Source of the DNA: AC-56 sp963702195
GTDB taxonomy: Bacteria; Actinomycetota; Thermoleophilia; Solirubrobacterales; 70-9
Length of the DNA: 64,000 nucleotides
Reading direction: 5' to 3'
Assembly (NCBI GenBank): GCA_963702195.1
Contig: OY969725.1
Span: forward strand, 744,001-808,000
Shown: positions 35,401 to 43,956 of the stretch, one piece after another
Layout: the number at the start of each line of letters is the position of its first letter
Position numbering within the stretch: the stretch's first letter is position 1
Notes under the pieces: generated by a model
What the model saw: only the letters and a program-made list of their open reading frames with translations
Told to the model about the DNA's origin: nothing
Database searches by the model: none
Translations under genes and position numbers: made by a program

Positions 35401-35760
35401 TACTCAGCGGCCTACCTATGTTGACATCGCGGGAGATCGCCGCTAGGCCGCGAGCGCGAGCGGGCCGCTTCTTGCGCGGAGCAACCCCACCGCGCCGGCG
35501 ATGAGAGCGCCTCGCTCAACGACAGGGCGGCCAGCGGCGCGTCGGCTATCCCTCGTTGCCGTCCCGGCACACTCGGTGCGTGGGAATGGGGATCGCGATC
35601 TCGAGGACACGGCGCCCGTGAAGCAGCGACTTGCGGGCCGCTCTGCACCGTGGCGCCCGGGTGATCTGCCCCAGCTGATCGCCGTCGACGAAGCTTCAGG
35701 CTGGGAGGCATTCCGCGCGCCGCGGCCGCGTCGGGACTGCGGACCCGACAGGCGCTCGCG
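35401..35760. other. No gene recognised (360 bases)
   Basis: Both strands have open frames here, but none gives protein-like sequence; they are arginine/proline-rich translations of GC-rich DNA. The region may be a decayed gene or non-coding. I see no repeat, hairpin or RNA signature. Confidence 0.4.
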
Positions 35761-36156
35761 TTGACGCTCGAGCGACGGCTCTTGCTAGGCGACGCCGCGG
35801 AGATTGGGCTCGCACAGAGCCGGGTCTGTGCCCGCCTCGATCAAGCGGCGCGTTCTGCGTCTGCGAGCGTTCCGTTGACCTCGGCGATGGCGCGCTACGT
35901 ACGCACGCTCACTTCGCGCCGAGCGCTACCAGCGCAGGAGCCCAGAGAGCGCTCGCGGGTGATGATTCCGATCCGACTGGCCGACCGGGCGCGAAGGCTC
36001 GGTTACGAGCGCGCGCTCGATGCGGATGCGATCGAGGCTGCGGTTTCGTGGGAGATCGCCGCGGCGATCTCGGGAAGAACGATCGCCGAATGGGGGCTTC
36101 GGGAGCTCTTGGTCGAGTCGGCGCCCGCGACGTTCGGCCAGACGGCGACGAGCTAG
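35761..36156 (+). CDS. Hypothetical protein
   Basis: An open frame of 131 codons from TTG 35761. The second half reads well (VMIPIRLADRARRLGYERAL, then AAISGRTIAEWGLRELL) and looks helical; the first half is basic and less convincing. It converges on the minus-strand gene ending at 36153, overlapping it by four bases. It could be the 3' part of a gene whose start is damaged. No family recognised. Confidence 0.35.
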   Translation: MTLERRLLLGDAAEIGLAQSRVCARLDQAARSASASVPLTSAMARYVRTLTSRRALPAQEPRERSRVMIPIRLADRARRLGYERALDADAIEAAVSWEIAAAISGRTIAEWGLRELLVESAPATFGQTATS

Positions 36157-37330
36157 CCGGTCCGACGCTCCTCGTCCGCACGCCGCGTGGCACGCGCCGC
36201 TTCGGCAACCAGCTCCCAGCCGGCGAGGTTTATCTCGCCGAGCCGATGGTCGATGACGAGTTCCTCGGCCCGCGCCAAGCGCCGTTCAAGCGCGGAGTCG
36301 GACAGGGCCGCGAGCTTCGCCCGCGAAACCAGGGTGTGCTCCGTACGTACCAAGCCGGCGGGGGGAAGTTCGAGCGGAGGATGGCGCGCGCAGCCGCAGC
36401 CCAGCTCGGCGAACAGTGCATGAGCGTGGCTTTGACCCGCCCCAAGCGGCTGGTCAACGAGCTCGCCGAGGAGATCGGGGTGAAAGCAGCGCTTAAGGCG
36501 CACGGCGTTGGAGGACCGATGCGGCCAAGGAACGCGGGGCCGGGCGTCGACCGGGACGTGCACGCCGTCGAACCGTGCTGGACCAACGGCAAGCCAAGCT
36601 CGCCGGGAGCGGACGAGAAGACCGGCTTTTCGGCGCGACGCCTGAGCTCAAACAGCCAGCTGGCGCCCTCAAGAATTTCCTCGTCGATGGCGTCGTCGTG
36701 AAAGCCTGCGATTGCGGCGATGATGCCGTCGCAGTCGATTTCCGCGTAGGCGGCGAGCAGCTCCTCGCCGCGGGGGCCGCGCAGGTCCCGCAGGTGGACG
36801 ATCAGCTTCACGTACAGGCGCCGCGGACGCTGGGTCGGGTCGTCGGGATCTGGATCGTAGAAACCGTAGGCGTCGGCGATCCCCTGCGCAGTGCGCGCAA
36901 ACTTGAGCTCGCTGTCGCGGCCCGGGGTGCCGAACGGCCCCGCACGGTGGGCGGCTGCGATCAAGTCGGCGGCGCCGCGCCCTGACTGGGCGCCGAGCAC
37001 GGTGGCGCCGTAGGTTTCGATCTCGGCGTCAGGGATCTCGCGGCTGCCGTCGTAGCGTTCCGGGAGCGCGTACTCGAGCCGGTTAAAGCGCGAAATGCGT
37101 GCGTTCGGCTCGGCCTGGTTTTGCTCACAGATCGGATCGAGGATGCGCCGCGGCCCCTGGGGCAGGAGCTCGCCCTGAAGGCCTTCGATGTGGGCGGTGA
37201 TTCGCTCGGCGATCGCCGGCAGCCCCTCGGAGGATGCGAGTTCGACCATTGCCGCGCTCGCCGCCGAAACCGTCGGAAGGAAGCGCGAGCGCCGCGCCTG
37301 ATCGTCTTCGCTTGAGTCCTTGGCACTCAC
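36153..37330 (-). pseudogene. Unrecognised protein of about 390 residues, one frameshift
   Basis: From ATG 37330 (MSAKDSSEDDQARRSRFLP) the frame reads well through PRRLYVKLIVHLRDLRGPRG to APGELGLPLVQHG near 36580. It then continues one frame over as VHVPVDARPRVPW, with HPDLLGELVDQPLGAGQSHA, and ends ...RATRRADEERRTG at 36153. A repeated Cys/His-containing stretch (ELGCGCARHPPLELPPAGLV) is notable. I do not recognise the family. It follows the PD-(D/E)XK-like gene after about 65 bases on the same strand, so the two may be an operon and partners. Confidence 0.55.
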
Positions 37331-37379
37331 GGTGGCGTCAAGGGTTAGCGCATGGCTCGGCCGGAATCCGCGTGCAGTG

Positions 37380-37394
37380 ACGCCCTGAGGGCGT
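37380..37394. terminator. Short palindrome after the nuclease-like gene
   Basis: ACGCCCT-G-AGGGCGT, perfect 7-bp arms around one base, touching the stop of the minus-strand gene. A real hairpin would need a larger loop, leaving about 5 bp; it may be an attenuator between the two minus-strand genes rather than a full terminator. Confidence 0.35.
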
Positions 37395-38400
37395 TCAGCG
37401 GCCCAGGAGGCGATAGGGAGCCTCGGCTATCTCAGCACCGCGCTCGAGGCCGGGGATCGCCACCTCGCCGCTCAAGAGCTCGGTGTGGGCCTCGCGGTAG
37501 CGGCTTGAGAACTGGCCCAAGAAGGGTTCGAGCCGTTGGTCGAGATAGGTGGGGAGGTAGGCGCGATGAACGGCGTCGATGAAGCTCGAATCTCTCGGCG
37601 CGCACGGGTCTTTTGGGATCGCCAGTCCGCGGGTGTCTGACCACTATCCGCACCCACGGCGTCGGGGCGCACCGCGAGCTCGGCGGTCGGAAGCCCGACG
37701 AGCACGAGCGGTGCGTCGATCACCGCCACACAGATGGGCAGGTGGACGACGTGAAAGGAGCCGCGGCTTCGCTGGATGCCCTGGAAGCGCCGAAACTGGC
37801 CGAGCGCCTTGATCAGGGGCAACACGAGAGCCCGAAACGGATCCTCGCCTGAGAGCTCGACGCGCTTTCCGTCAGCGCGAGCCTTGCTCATCGAGGCGAC
37901 CGCCGGCGTCCTTCGGCTCCGGGTCGACTGTCGGCACCCCTCTCCCGGGCAGGCCGAGGTAGCGAACGAGGGCCACGGGGCACGACCACCCCCCCTCCGG
38001 GGCCGCTCAGACGGACCCGACCATCGCCGAGGCCGACCGCGCTTGGAAAGCCCGAGAGCTCGGGGGGCGCAACGGCCTCGAAGAAGACGTAGGGGTGGCG
38101 GCTTTGTTTGCACTCGATCAGCAGCGTCGCCCAGAGCTCGCTTCGCCCCTTCGGGCCTACGATCGGGTCGGGGTCGAGGGGGCGGGAGGCCTTCACGTCC
38201 AGTGAACGGCGCGTGCCGGAGTCAGGGTCCTCATAGGCCCATTCCTCCTGGAGGCGGAAGTCACGCATAAGGAGATCTCCTGCGACCGCGATCTGAAGCG
38301 GATAGCCGGAAACCTCGATCGCGTCGACCAGCGCCTCCTCGGCGATCGAGGGGCCGAGCATCTCGCCAAGCGTCTGGGTCATCGGGTCCGGGCGGTGCAT
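37395..38400 (-). pseudogene. PD-(D/E)XK-nuclease-like protein, two or more frameshifts
   Basis: The N-terminal part (ATG at 38400, or 38382 for MTQTLGEMLG) contains RRSLDVKASRPLDPDP and then WATLLIECKQSRHPYVFFEA, the Asp and Glu-x-Lys of a restriction-like nuclease site. Near 38,040 the frame is lost. A middle part in another frame reads FRALVLPLIKALGQFRRFQG and HVVHLPICVAVIDAPLVLV, and a third frame supplies the end: KDPCAPRDSSFIDAVHRAYL, then FLGQFSSRYREAHTELLSGE, stopping at 37395. Total about 330 residues. Function is inferred as DNA cleavage or binding of restriction type; family not named. Confidence 0.6.
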
Positions 38401-38575
38401 TCCGGGATCGTCGCGCCGCCGCCGGACTGATCGGCGCCCAAACGATCCCGAGTCTGTTCCGTCCGCCCCGATCGTGAACATGCGAACGCACGTTCGTATG
38501 ACCTGTGCATCCACTTCCCAGCCCCGCCTCGCGCGCATGCGCCGTCTGCGACGCGGTCGCGATTACAGTTGCCGA

Positions 38576-39801
38576 GTGACCAAGGAGTTCAACGAGATCC
38601 GTGACCCGGTCCACGTCTTCGTCTCCGCCGATCCGGACGAGCTCGCGCTGATCGACTCGCGACCCTTTCAGCGTCTAAGAAACATCCACCAGCTCGCCCT
38701 CACCTACCTCGTCTACCCGGGGGGGACGCACCGGCGCTTTGAGCACTCGCTCGGTGTCATGCACCTCGCCGGCCGCATCTACGACGTCGTCATGCGTCCC
38801 GAGAACCTTTCCGACCCAATGCGCGAGATCGTTCCCGCCAGCCCGCGTAAGATCGAGTACTGGCGCTCGGTCGTGCGAGTGGCGGCGCTCTGCCACGATC
38901 TCGGGCACCTGCCCTTCTCGCACGCGGCCGAGGACGATCTGTTGCCGGATGGCGTCGGCCACGAGCAGATCACCCGCGAACTGATCCTCTCCGCGGAGCT
39001 GAGGCCGGTCTGGGAGAAGATGAAGCCGCGCCCCGTTCTCGAGGACGTGATCAAGGTGGCGCTCGGTCCCAAGGATGCTCCCGACATGGAGTTCGATACC
39101 TGGGAGGCGATCCTAGCCCAGATGGTGGTAGACGATGTCTTCGGTGCCGATCGAATCGACTACCTGCTTCGAGACTCCCTACATGCCGGTGTCGCCTATG
39201 GTCGCTTCGACCACAACCGCCTGATCCAGTCGATGCGGATCCTCCCGCCGGCGTCAGACCCCTCGGTGAAAGGGGCGAAGGGCAGGGCGGAAACCGCCCA
39301 GGACGCGACCCTGGGTGTAATTCGCGGCGGCCTCGAGTGCCGGCTGAGGGGCTCTTGATCGCGCGCTACTTCATGTTCAGCCAGGTCTACTTTCATTCGA
39401 CGAGGATGATCTATGACATCCACCTGAAGGACTTCCTGAAGAAGTGGCTTCCCGGGGGCATGTTCAAGACTGAGCCGAGCGAGTTCTTGCGCCTCAGCGA
39501 CAACGAGGTGATGGCGGCGATCACCGAGGCAGCGACCGATAGGAAGCGCGCGGGCCACGACCCCGCCCGCCGGATCGTCGAGCGGGGCCACTTCCGGGTT
39601 TTCTATGAGAGAACGCCCGAGGATGTCGAGATCTATCCCGAGGCTGCATCGGCGATCTATGAGGCGGCCAAGGAGGTGTTCGGCGAGGACGACGTCCGCT
39701 ACGCGCCCGGTCGAAAGTCGGCCGGCAAGGTGGAGTTTCCGTTGGAGGAGCGACGGCGAAAGCGATCCTCTTCTACCGCCCTCTTCGGATGTCCTCCTTA
39801 A
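38576..39801 (+). pseudogene. HD-domain phosphohydrolase (YwfO/dGTPase-like), one or two frameshifts
   Basis: GTG at 38576 begins MTKEFNEIRDPVHVFV, typical of this family. The metal site is complete: His in THRRFEHSLGVMHLA, the His-Asp pair in ALCHDLGHLPFSHAAE, and a later Asp in FGADRIDYLLRDSLHAG. Near 39,335 one base is missing: frame one stops after GGLECRLRGS while the next frame continues with AEGLLIARYFMFSQVYFHST and IYDIHLKDFL. A further shift may lie near 39,750 at the C-terminus. Members hydrolyse nucleotides or phosphodiesters. A YwgA-like gene follows, a pairing also seen in Firmicutes as I recall. Confidence 0.8.
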
Positions 39802-39929
39802 GCTGGCCTAGCTTCTTATCTAGTTCTCCCATTCCGTCCGGCAGCGCCGCGAAGAGCAGGAGAACACGGGAAAGGAAAATGGGCGCTCATGATCGAGAGG
39901 GCTGGCGCCAGCGAGAAAGAGGAAGAGGA

Positions 39930-40473
39930 ATGAAGCGACTTCAACGAGCCGCGGTCCTTTCGGAGCTCGTAAAGCGCATGCGCGAGCACGTCAGCCCGTG
40001 CGGCGAGACCAACCTCCAAAAGGCCACCGACATCCTCCAAGAGCTGGTCGGAGTTGAGCTCGGGTACGACTACTTGCTCTACAAGCATGGCCAACATCCT
40101 TCGATCTGCGCGAGGAGCTTGGGGAGCTGGTCGGTGATGGGTTGATCCGCTACCAACCGCAGGGACCTCAATACGGCCCCCGGATCACGGTTACCCCCCA
40201 GGCCGAGAACGTGGCTGTGATCTGATCCGAAGACGATCGCCCGCACTGCGAACGCAGTCGAGTTCGTGGCCGAACAGCTTGACGGTCGCGGCGTGGTCGA
40301 CCTCGAGTGCCTGGCTACCGCCTTCTACGTCACCCACGAGCAGCTCGCGGAGACGGTCGAGGAGCGCGCACGGATGCTGCGCTCGCTAAAGCCCCACATA
40401 ACGGAGGCGGGAGCTCTCCGGGGCAGTGCGTGAGATAGACCAGATCATCTCCGAAGCTGGCACGCTGAGTTAG
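39930..40473 (+). pseudogene. YwgA-like protein, three frame breaks
   Basis: ATG 39930 starts MKRLQRAAVLSELVKRMREH, with CGETNLQKATDILQELVGVE and YLLYKHG, all characteristic of the YwgA family. The rest is spread over three frames: FDLREELGELVGDGLIRYQP from about 40,100; VEFVAEQLDGRGVVDLECLA then ATAFYVTHEQL from about 40,260; and AVREIDQIISEAGTLS to the stop at 40473. Total about 180 residues, near family length. The biochemical role is unknown; the fold may be a winged helix like Panacea-type antitoxins. It lies downstream of an HD phosphohydrolase and may regulate it. Confidence 0.65.
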
Positions 40474-40716
40474 CTGACGCACCGGCCGCGGATCACGAGC
40501 GCGAAGAGCGGCGAAACCAGCTCCGAGAATGGCAGCGTCTCTCAGGCATTCCCCTTGATCCCGATCCCACGCCCCTAGCACTCACCCGATGCAGGTCCAC
40601 TTTGACGGGTTTGGCCGTTCACGAGCGGCGCTGAACGCAACGACAGTTGATGTGGCCGCCCGCCCACTGGACGTGGCGCGGGCCTCCGCCCTGACGCCGC
40701 GGTCTTCGCCCCCGCA

Positions 40717-41508
40717 TTGAATCCGTTACGACGGCTCCTGCGCCTGGGCGGCCACGTGCTTGAACTCTTAGCTCACTTAGACGTCACTCCTCATGGGGAC
40801 ATCAAAGTTGTTGGACTCAGCGGACTGGAACCGACCGCGCGTTCGGAACTGAGTCAGCGGCTTGGCGTCGGCGTCGCACGGCTGGTAGGCGAAAGTCCAC
40901 CGATTGGCTTTGTCGATCTGTACAGCTTGTACGCATTAAGCCGTTCGAGTGCCGGACCTCGGGTCATCAGGCGGGGCTCATCTCACAAACGCCCCGACTT
41001 CGTCGCAAGTGATGCATCGGGGGCGTGGTCCGTTCTCGAGGTCAAGGGCCGGACCGCCAAAGGCACCCTCCCTGGCACGCGACGCAGTGCCCACGACCAG
41101 GCACAAGCCGTGGACTTTCGCGATGTTCTCGGCCGTCCCATCGCCATTGACCTTCGCGTCGCTAGCGTCAGTCGCCTGAGTCCCGAAGCCGTCACGGTCT
41201 GGTTCGAGGATCCGGACAGCGCCGACGATGCGCGCGTTTACGAGGCCGACCCCGACGAGCTCTTGGTTGCGAACTACCAGTCAGCGCGAGACGTCGCCGA
41301 GGTCTATGGCCGCGAGTTGCGAGGAAGCTCAGGGGCGGAGTCGTTCGGCTCAGCCCCGCTCCCGCAATCCAGCGTCTCGCTGATGGTCCACAACGACATC
41401 ATGGAGGTGCTTGACGATCCTGATGGTTTGCGCCAGGTTCGGGCCGAGTGGCAGGAAGAGTTTGCGAGTATCAAGCGGAAGCGGTCGAGGCAGGCGATCG
41501 GGCGATGA
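40717..41508 (+). CDS. PD-(D/E)XK-like protein
   Basis: A 263-residue protein whose centre has the nuclease-fold signature RPDFVASDASGAWSVLEVKG (about residues 92-111), with Asp, Glu and Lys in the right spacing and a later Gln-rich helix (HDQAQAVDFRDVLG). The N-terminal 90 residues and C-terminal 80 are unrecognised. The TTG at 40717 is the first usable start but has no ribosome site, so the true start may be elsewhere. It stands between damaged genes but is itself open throughout. A restriction-type or DNA-repair nuclease is inferred. Confidence 0.65.
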   Translation: MNPLRRLLRLGGHVLELLAHLDVTPHGDIKVVGLSGLEPTARSELSQRLGVGVARLVGESPPIGFVDLYSLYALSRSSAGPRVIRRGSSHKRPDFVASDASGAWSVLEVKGRTAKGTLPGTRRSAHDQAQAVDFRDVLGRPIAIDLRVASVSRLSPEAVTVWFEDPDSADDARVYEADPDELLVANYQSARDVAEVYGRELRGSSGAESFGSAPLPQSSVSLMVHNDIMEVLDDPDGLRQVRAEWQEEFASIKRKRSRQAIGR

Positions 41509-41623
41509 GCATCGGCCGGGACGGGCTTGGATTACTCATCGATGCAGACCCAGTTGACCTGGCCGCATGGTTCCGCCATCTCCGCTCGGGTGAATAGCGA
41601 GGTCCAGAACTGATCTTGAGGTA

Positions 41624-41881
41624 TTGGCTCTGGAGGTTCTGGTCGATACCCCAAACGGTGGGCGATCATGCAGGTCCCGGGAGCGGTTTGCGCGCAATCT
41701 TCGCGAGGCGCGCCTACCACGCAGGTGGAGTCAGGAGGAGCTCGGGGCGCGCGGTGTGACTTGCATCCCACCGAACTCAGTCGGCTCGGGCAGCGGTACG
41801 CGAACCCGGCTCTCCACGATCGTGAGGCTAGCTCGTGCGCTCGGCGTCGCGCCGGGCCACCTCGTTCGCGGCGTTCGCTAG
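41624..41881 (+). pseudogene. XRE-type helix-turn-helix regulator, frame-disrupted
   Basis: FARNLREARLPRRWSQEELG matches the first helices of XRE/Cro regulators. The next part is in a neighbouring frame (CDLHPTELSRL), and the end returns to the first frame (TRTRLSTIVRLARALGVAPG, then HLVRGVR). Two compensating indels between about 41,750 and 41,800 therefore scramble the recognition helix. The start is unclear. It may have regulated the R-M-like block downstream. Confidence 0.6.
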
Positions 41882-41954
41882 CGGATCATTCGAAGGGAGC
41901 CCGGAGCTGGCTACGACGACTGTTGCATCGGCTTGCCACACCGGATAACGTCGG

Positions 41955-42728
41955 TTGATCGGTCGCAGGGTGGCATCTAACGGGCGGAGCGGGAAACCTG
42001 CAGCGGGCGGGGGCGGAAAAGGCACGGCTGCGCTGATCAGTCTCGCGGGAACGGTTGTCACCACCGTTGGTGCGATCGCAACTACTGGCACCACCACTGC
42101 TGTCGTTGCGTTCGGCGCGTTTGCGGTCATCCTCCTTGTGTTTACGGCTGTCTTCGCGCTCCAGTGGCGGTCAACCCGGGAGGGTGTGGTCGCCAAGCCG
42201 CACTCCAACGTCAAACTTGAACCGGACCGTCTCGCGAAGAGCCTGAGTGAGGACCAGCGAAGGGATGTCGAGCTCGCGCTGCGGGCCGCAGTTAGCGATG
42301 TAGCGATCGCCGTGGATGTGCCGGACCGACTTGTTCGGGCGAACTTGTTTGCCCGAGTAGCCCCTAATCGGACCGAGTTGGCCATGGTGAAGAACCTTTG
42401 GCACCACATGGATTCTCCTGCTGAGCGGACCATCCGGATGGAGATCGGCCGCGGAAGTACCGGTAATGCGTGGGCTCGTCAGCGAGCCAATCTTGTTGTC
42501 TGGAAGGACGGTTGGGGCGAGGACGATATCGGCAACGACGAGGAGTTAAAGAAGGTCGATCCAAACCTGCGATGGATCATCTCCGTGCCGATCTTTGCCG
42601 GTAAGGAGCCAGCGCTCGTGCTCAACATTGATGGCCTCGAGGAGACGCCGAACCGGCGACTGCTCACCGAGGGATTGTGCGCGATGCTGCGCTTTGGCGA
42701 GGGAATAAGTTGCGCCCTGGGCCTCTGA
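41955..42728 (+). CDS. Membrane-anchored GAF-like sensor protein
   Basis: A 257-residue protein. Residues 25-75 hold two hydrophobic helices (ALISLAGTVVTTVGAIATTG and AVVAFGAFAVILLVFTAVFA). The cytoplasmic part has a GAF-like core: GRGSTGNAWARQRANLVVWK near 160-178, then WIISVPIFAGKEPALVLNID near 205-225. No kinase, cyclase or nuclease motif is attached. The TTG at 41955 is used; GTG 41970 is an alternative. Two-helix anchors with small ligand domains occur among defence effectors, but that link is speculative. Confidence 0.65.
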   Translation: MIGRRVASNGRSGKPAAGGGGKGTAALISLAGTVVTTVGAIATTGTTTAVVAFGAFAVILLVFTAVFALQWRSTREGVVAKPHSNVKLEPDRLAKSLSEDQRRDVELALRAAVSDVAIAVDVPDRLVRANLFARVAPNRTELAMVKNLWHHMDSPAERTIRMEIGRGSTGNAWARQRANLVVWKDGWGEDDIGNDEELKKVDPNLRWIISVPIFAGKEPALVLNIDGLEETPNRRLLTEGLCAMLRFGEGISCALGL

Positions 42729-42756
42729 TAGCCTCGCCAGCAGGCTGGAGATACCT

Positions 42757-42963
42757 ATGTATCTAGAGGACATCAAACTTTCCGAGCATGTTGTTGAGAC
42801 TGCGGATGCCGTTGTGGCGATCGACGCGAACGACTTGCCTGCGCCCGGCGATGGCTTCGCGACCTTCTTCCAGCGCCTGACCCAGAGCGGAAGAGCGACT
42901 GGATCACGAGAGGCCTTCGACGCTCGCGTGGTCCGGGCCTACAGCCACCGTCCGAACGGCTGA
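42757..42963 (+). CDS. Small protein of unknown function
   Basis: 68 residues from ATG 42757, with GGAG seven bases upstream, 28 bases after the GAF-like gene, so probably co-transcribed. Acidic N-terminal half (MYLEDIKLSEHVVETADAVV) and a basic end. No family recognised. Confidence 0.55.
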   Translation: MYLEDIKLSEHVVETADAVVAIDANDLPAPGDGFATFFQRLTQSGRATGSREAFDARVVRAYSHRPNG

Positions 42964-43075
42964 ATGGCTGACCATCAGGGCGTTGGGCATCGAACGTTTC
43001 CGAGGCTTATTCGGAGCTTGCCGCGGTGAGGCGCCGGTCGGGAAGCGGCCTTGAGGGTTTCCGTATTTCCGCGCA

Positions 43076-43591
43076 GTGAGCAACCTGGTCGATGAGGAGA
43101 CGCTCCACCGCCTTCGCGAGGCCGCCGAGGCCGCTCGTCCAGTCAACTCGTCACCGGATTCGCATTCCTCGCTTAGCATCTGCTGAGCACCGAAATGGGG
43201 GCGTCTGGGCGGCTCAAACATCGAGATCGCGAACTATTCCCTGTCGAAACATGCCGAGGAGATGGCAATGCTTACGGCGATGCATCGGGAAGGCAGGGGC
43301 GTCCTTGACAAGAACGGCGAGTGCCGCAGTCGTCGATGGGTGGAGACGCTCTACGTAGTTGGCGGAGCCCCTTGTGGCGGATGCCGCCAGTTCGCTTGGG
43401 AGTGGGCCGCCGACGATACGGTTTGCGTAATGGAGCAGGTTGACCAGGCCGAGCTCCGGCGCACACCGTTGCCCCAGATCGACAATCGCGAGACGGACGT
43501 GCGTCTGCTCTCCGAGTTGCTTCCGGTGGCGTTCGGTCCAGAGGACCTCGGCATCGACGACTTCGGCCGCAGCACCAAACCGGCGGGCTAA
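43076..43591 (+). pseudogene. Cytidine/deoxycytidine deaminase-like protein, interrupted
   Basis: The C-terminal two thirds is a zinc-dependent CDA-type deaminase: SNIEIANYSLSKHAEEMAML with the His-Ala-Glu motif near 43,250, and VGGAPCGGCRQFAWEW with Pro-Cys-x-x-Cys near 43,370. The N-terminal part from GTG 43076 (MSNLVDEETLHRLREAAEAA) is in the same frame but a TGA at 43184 interrupts it, and the strand expected there (RVGAALL-type) is unreadable, so local indels are likely. It would deaminate (deoxy)cytidine; in a defence island it could also act on nucleotide pools. Confidence 0.7.
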
Positions 43592-43956
43592 AGGCGCGCT
43601 CGCTCGGCGTGCCGGCGCCAGCTGACTGGACGCAGTCACACACAGATGGGGAGGACCCGCCTAGTGAGGCGGTTGAGGGCGGAGCGCTGGTCCGCAGTCA
43701 GATGTGGCAGGGGGCCGGCGAGTCGGGACGGACCGCGACAGTGCCATGGGGTTCGACGGGATCGAAGGACGAATAGGGCAGTGCCGGCGGGCAGGCGTCG
43801 GAGACGCACCACCGCGGCACAACCGATAGGGGAGTGGTGCGCCGTGGTGGTAGCAGAACCTGAGGCGGTAGCAGGATCACGGCTGGGAAGTCTGGCGCTG
43901 GCCATCCGACTCGCTAAGTACGCTCGACCGCATCGCGCGGCTCGGCAGAACTCACG
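43592..43956. other. No gene recognised (365 bases)
   Basis: The stretch before the amino-methyltransferase has open frames on both strands. One minus-strand frame ends with LTADQRSALNRLTRRVLPIC, which looks protein-like, but the rest does not. An imperfect inverted repeat (CACCACCGCGGCAC near 43,811 and GTGCGCCGTGGTGG near 43,838) could form a hairpin. Possibly gene remains. Confidence 0.3.

Noticed and set aside
43184..43186. TGA read as selenocysteine in the deaminase
   Set aside because: No selenocysteine insertion hairpin is visible, the site is not a catalytic cysteine position, and the surrounding residues look shifted.
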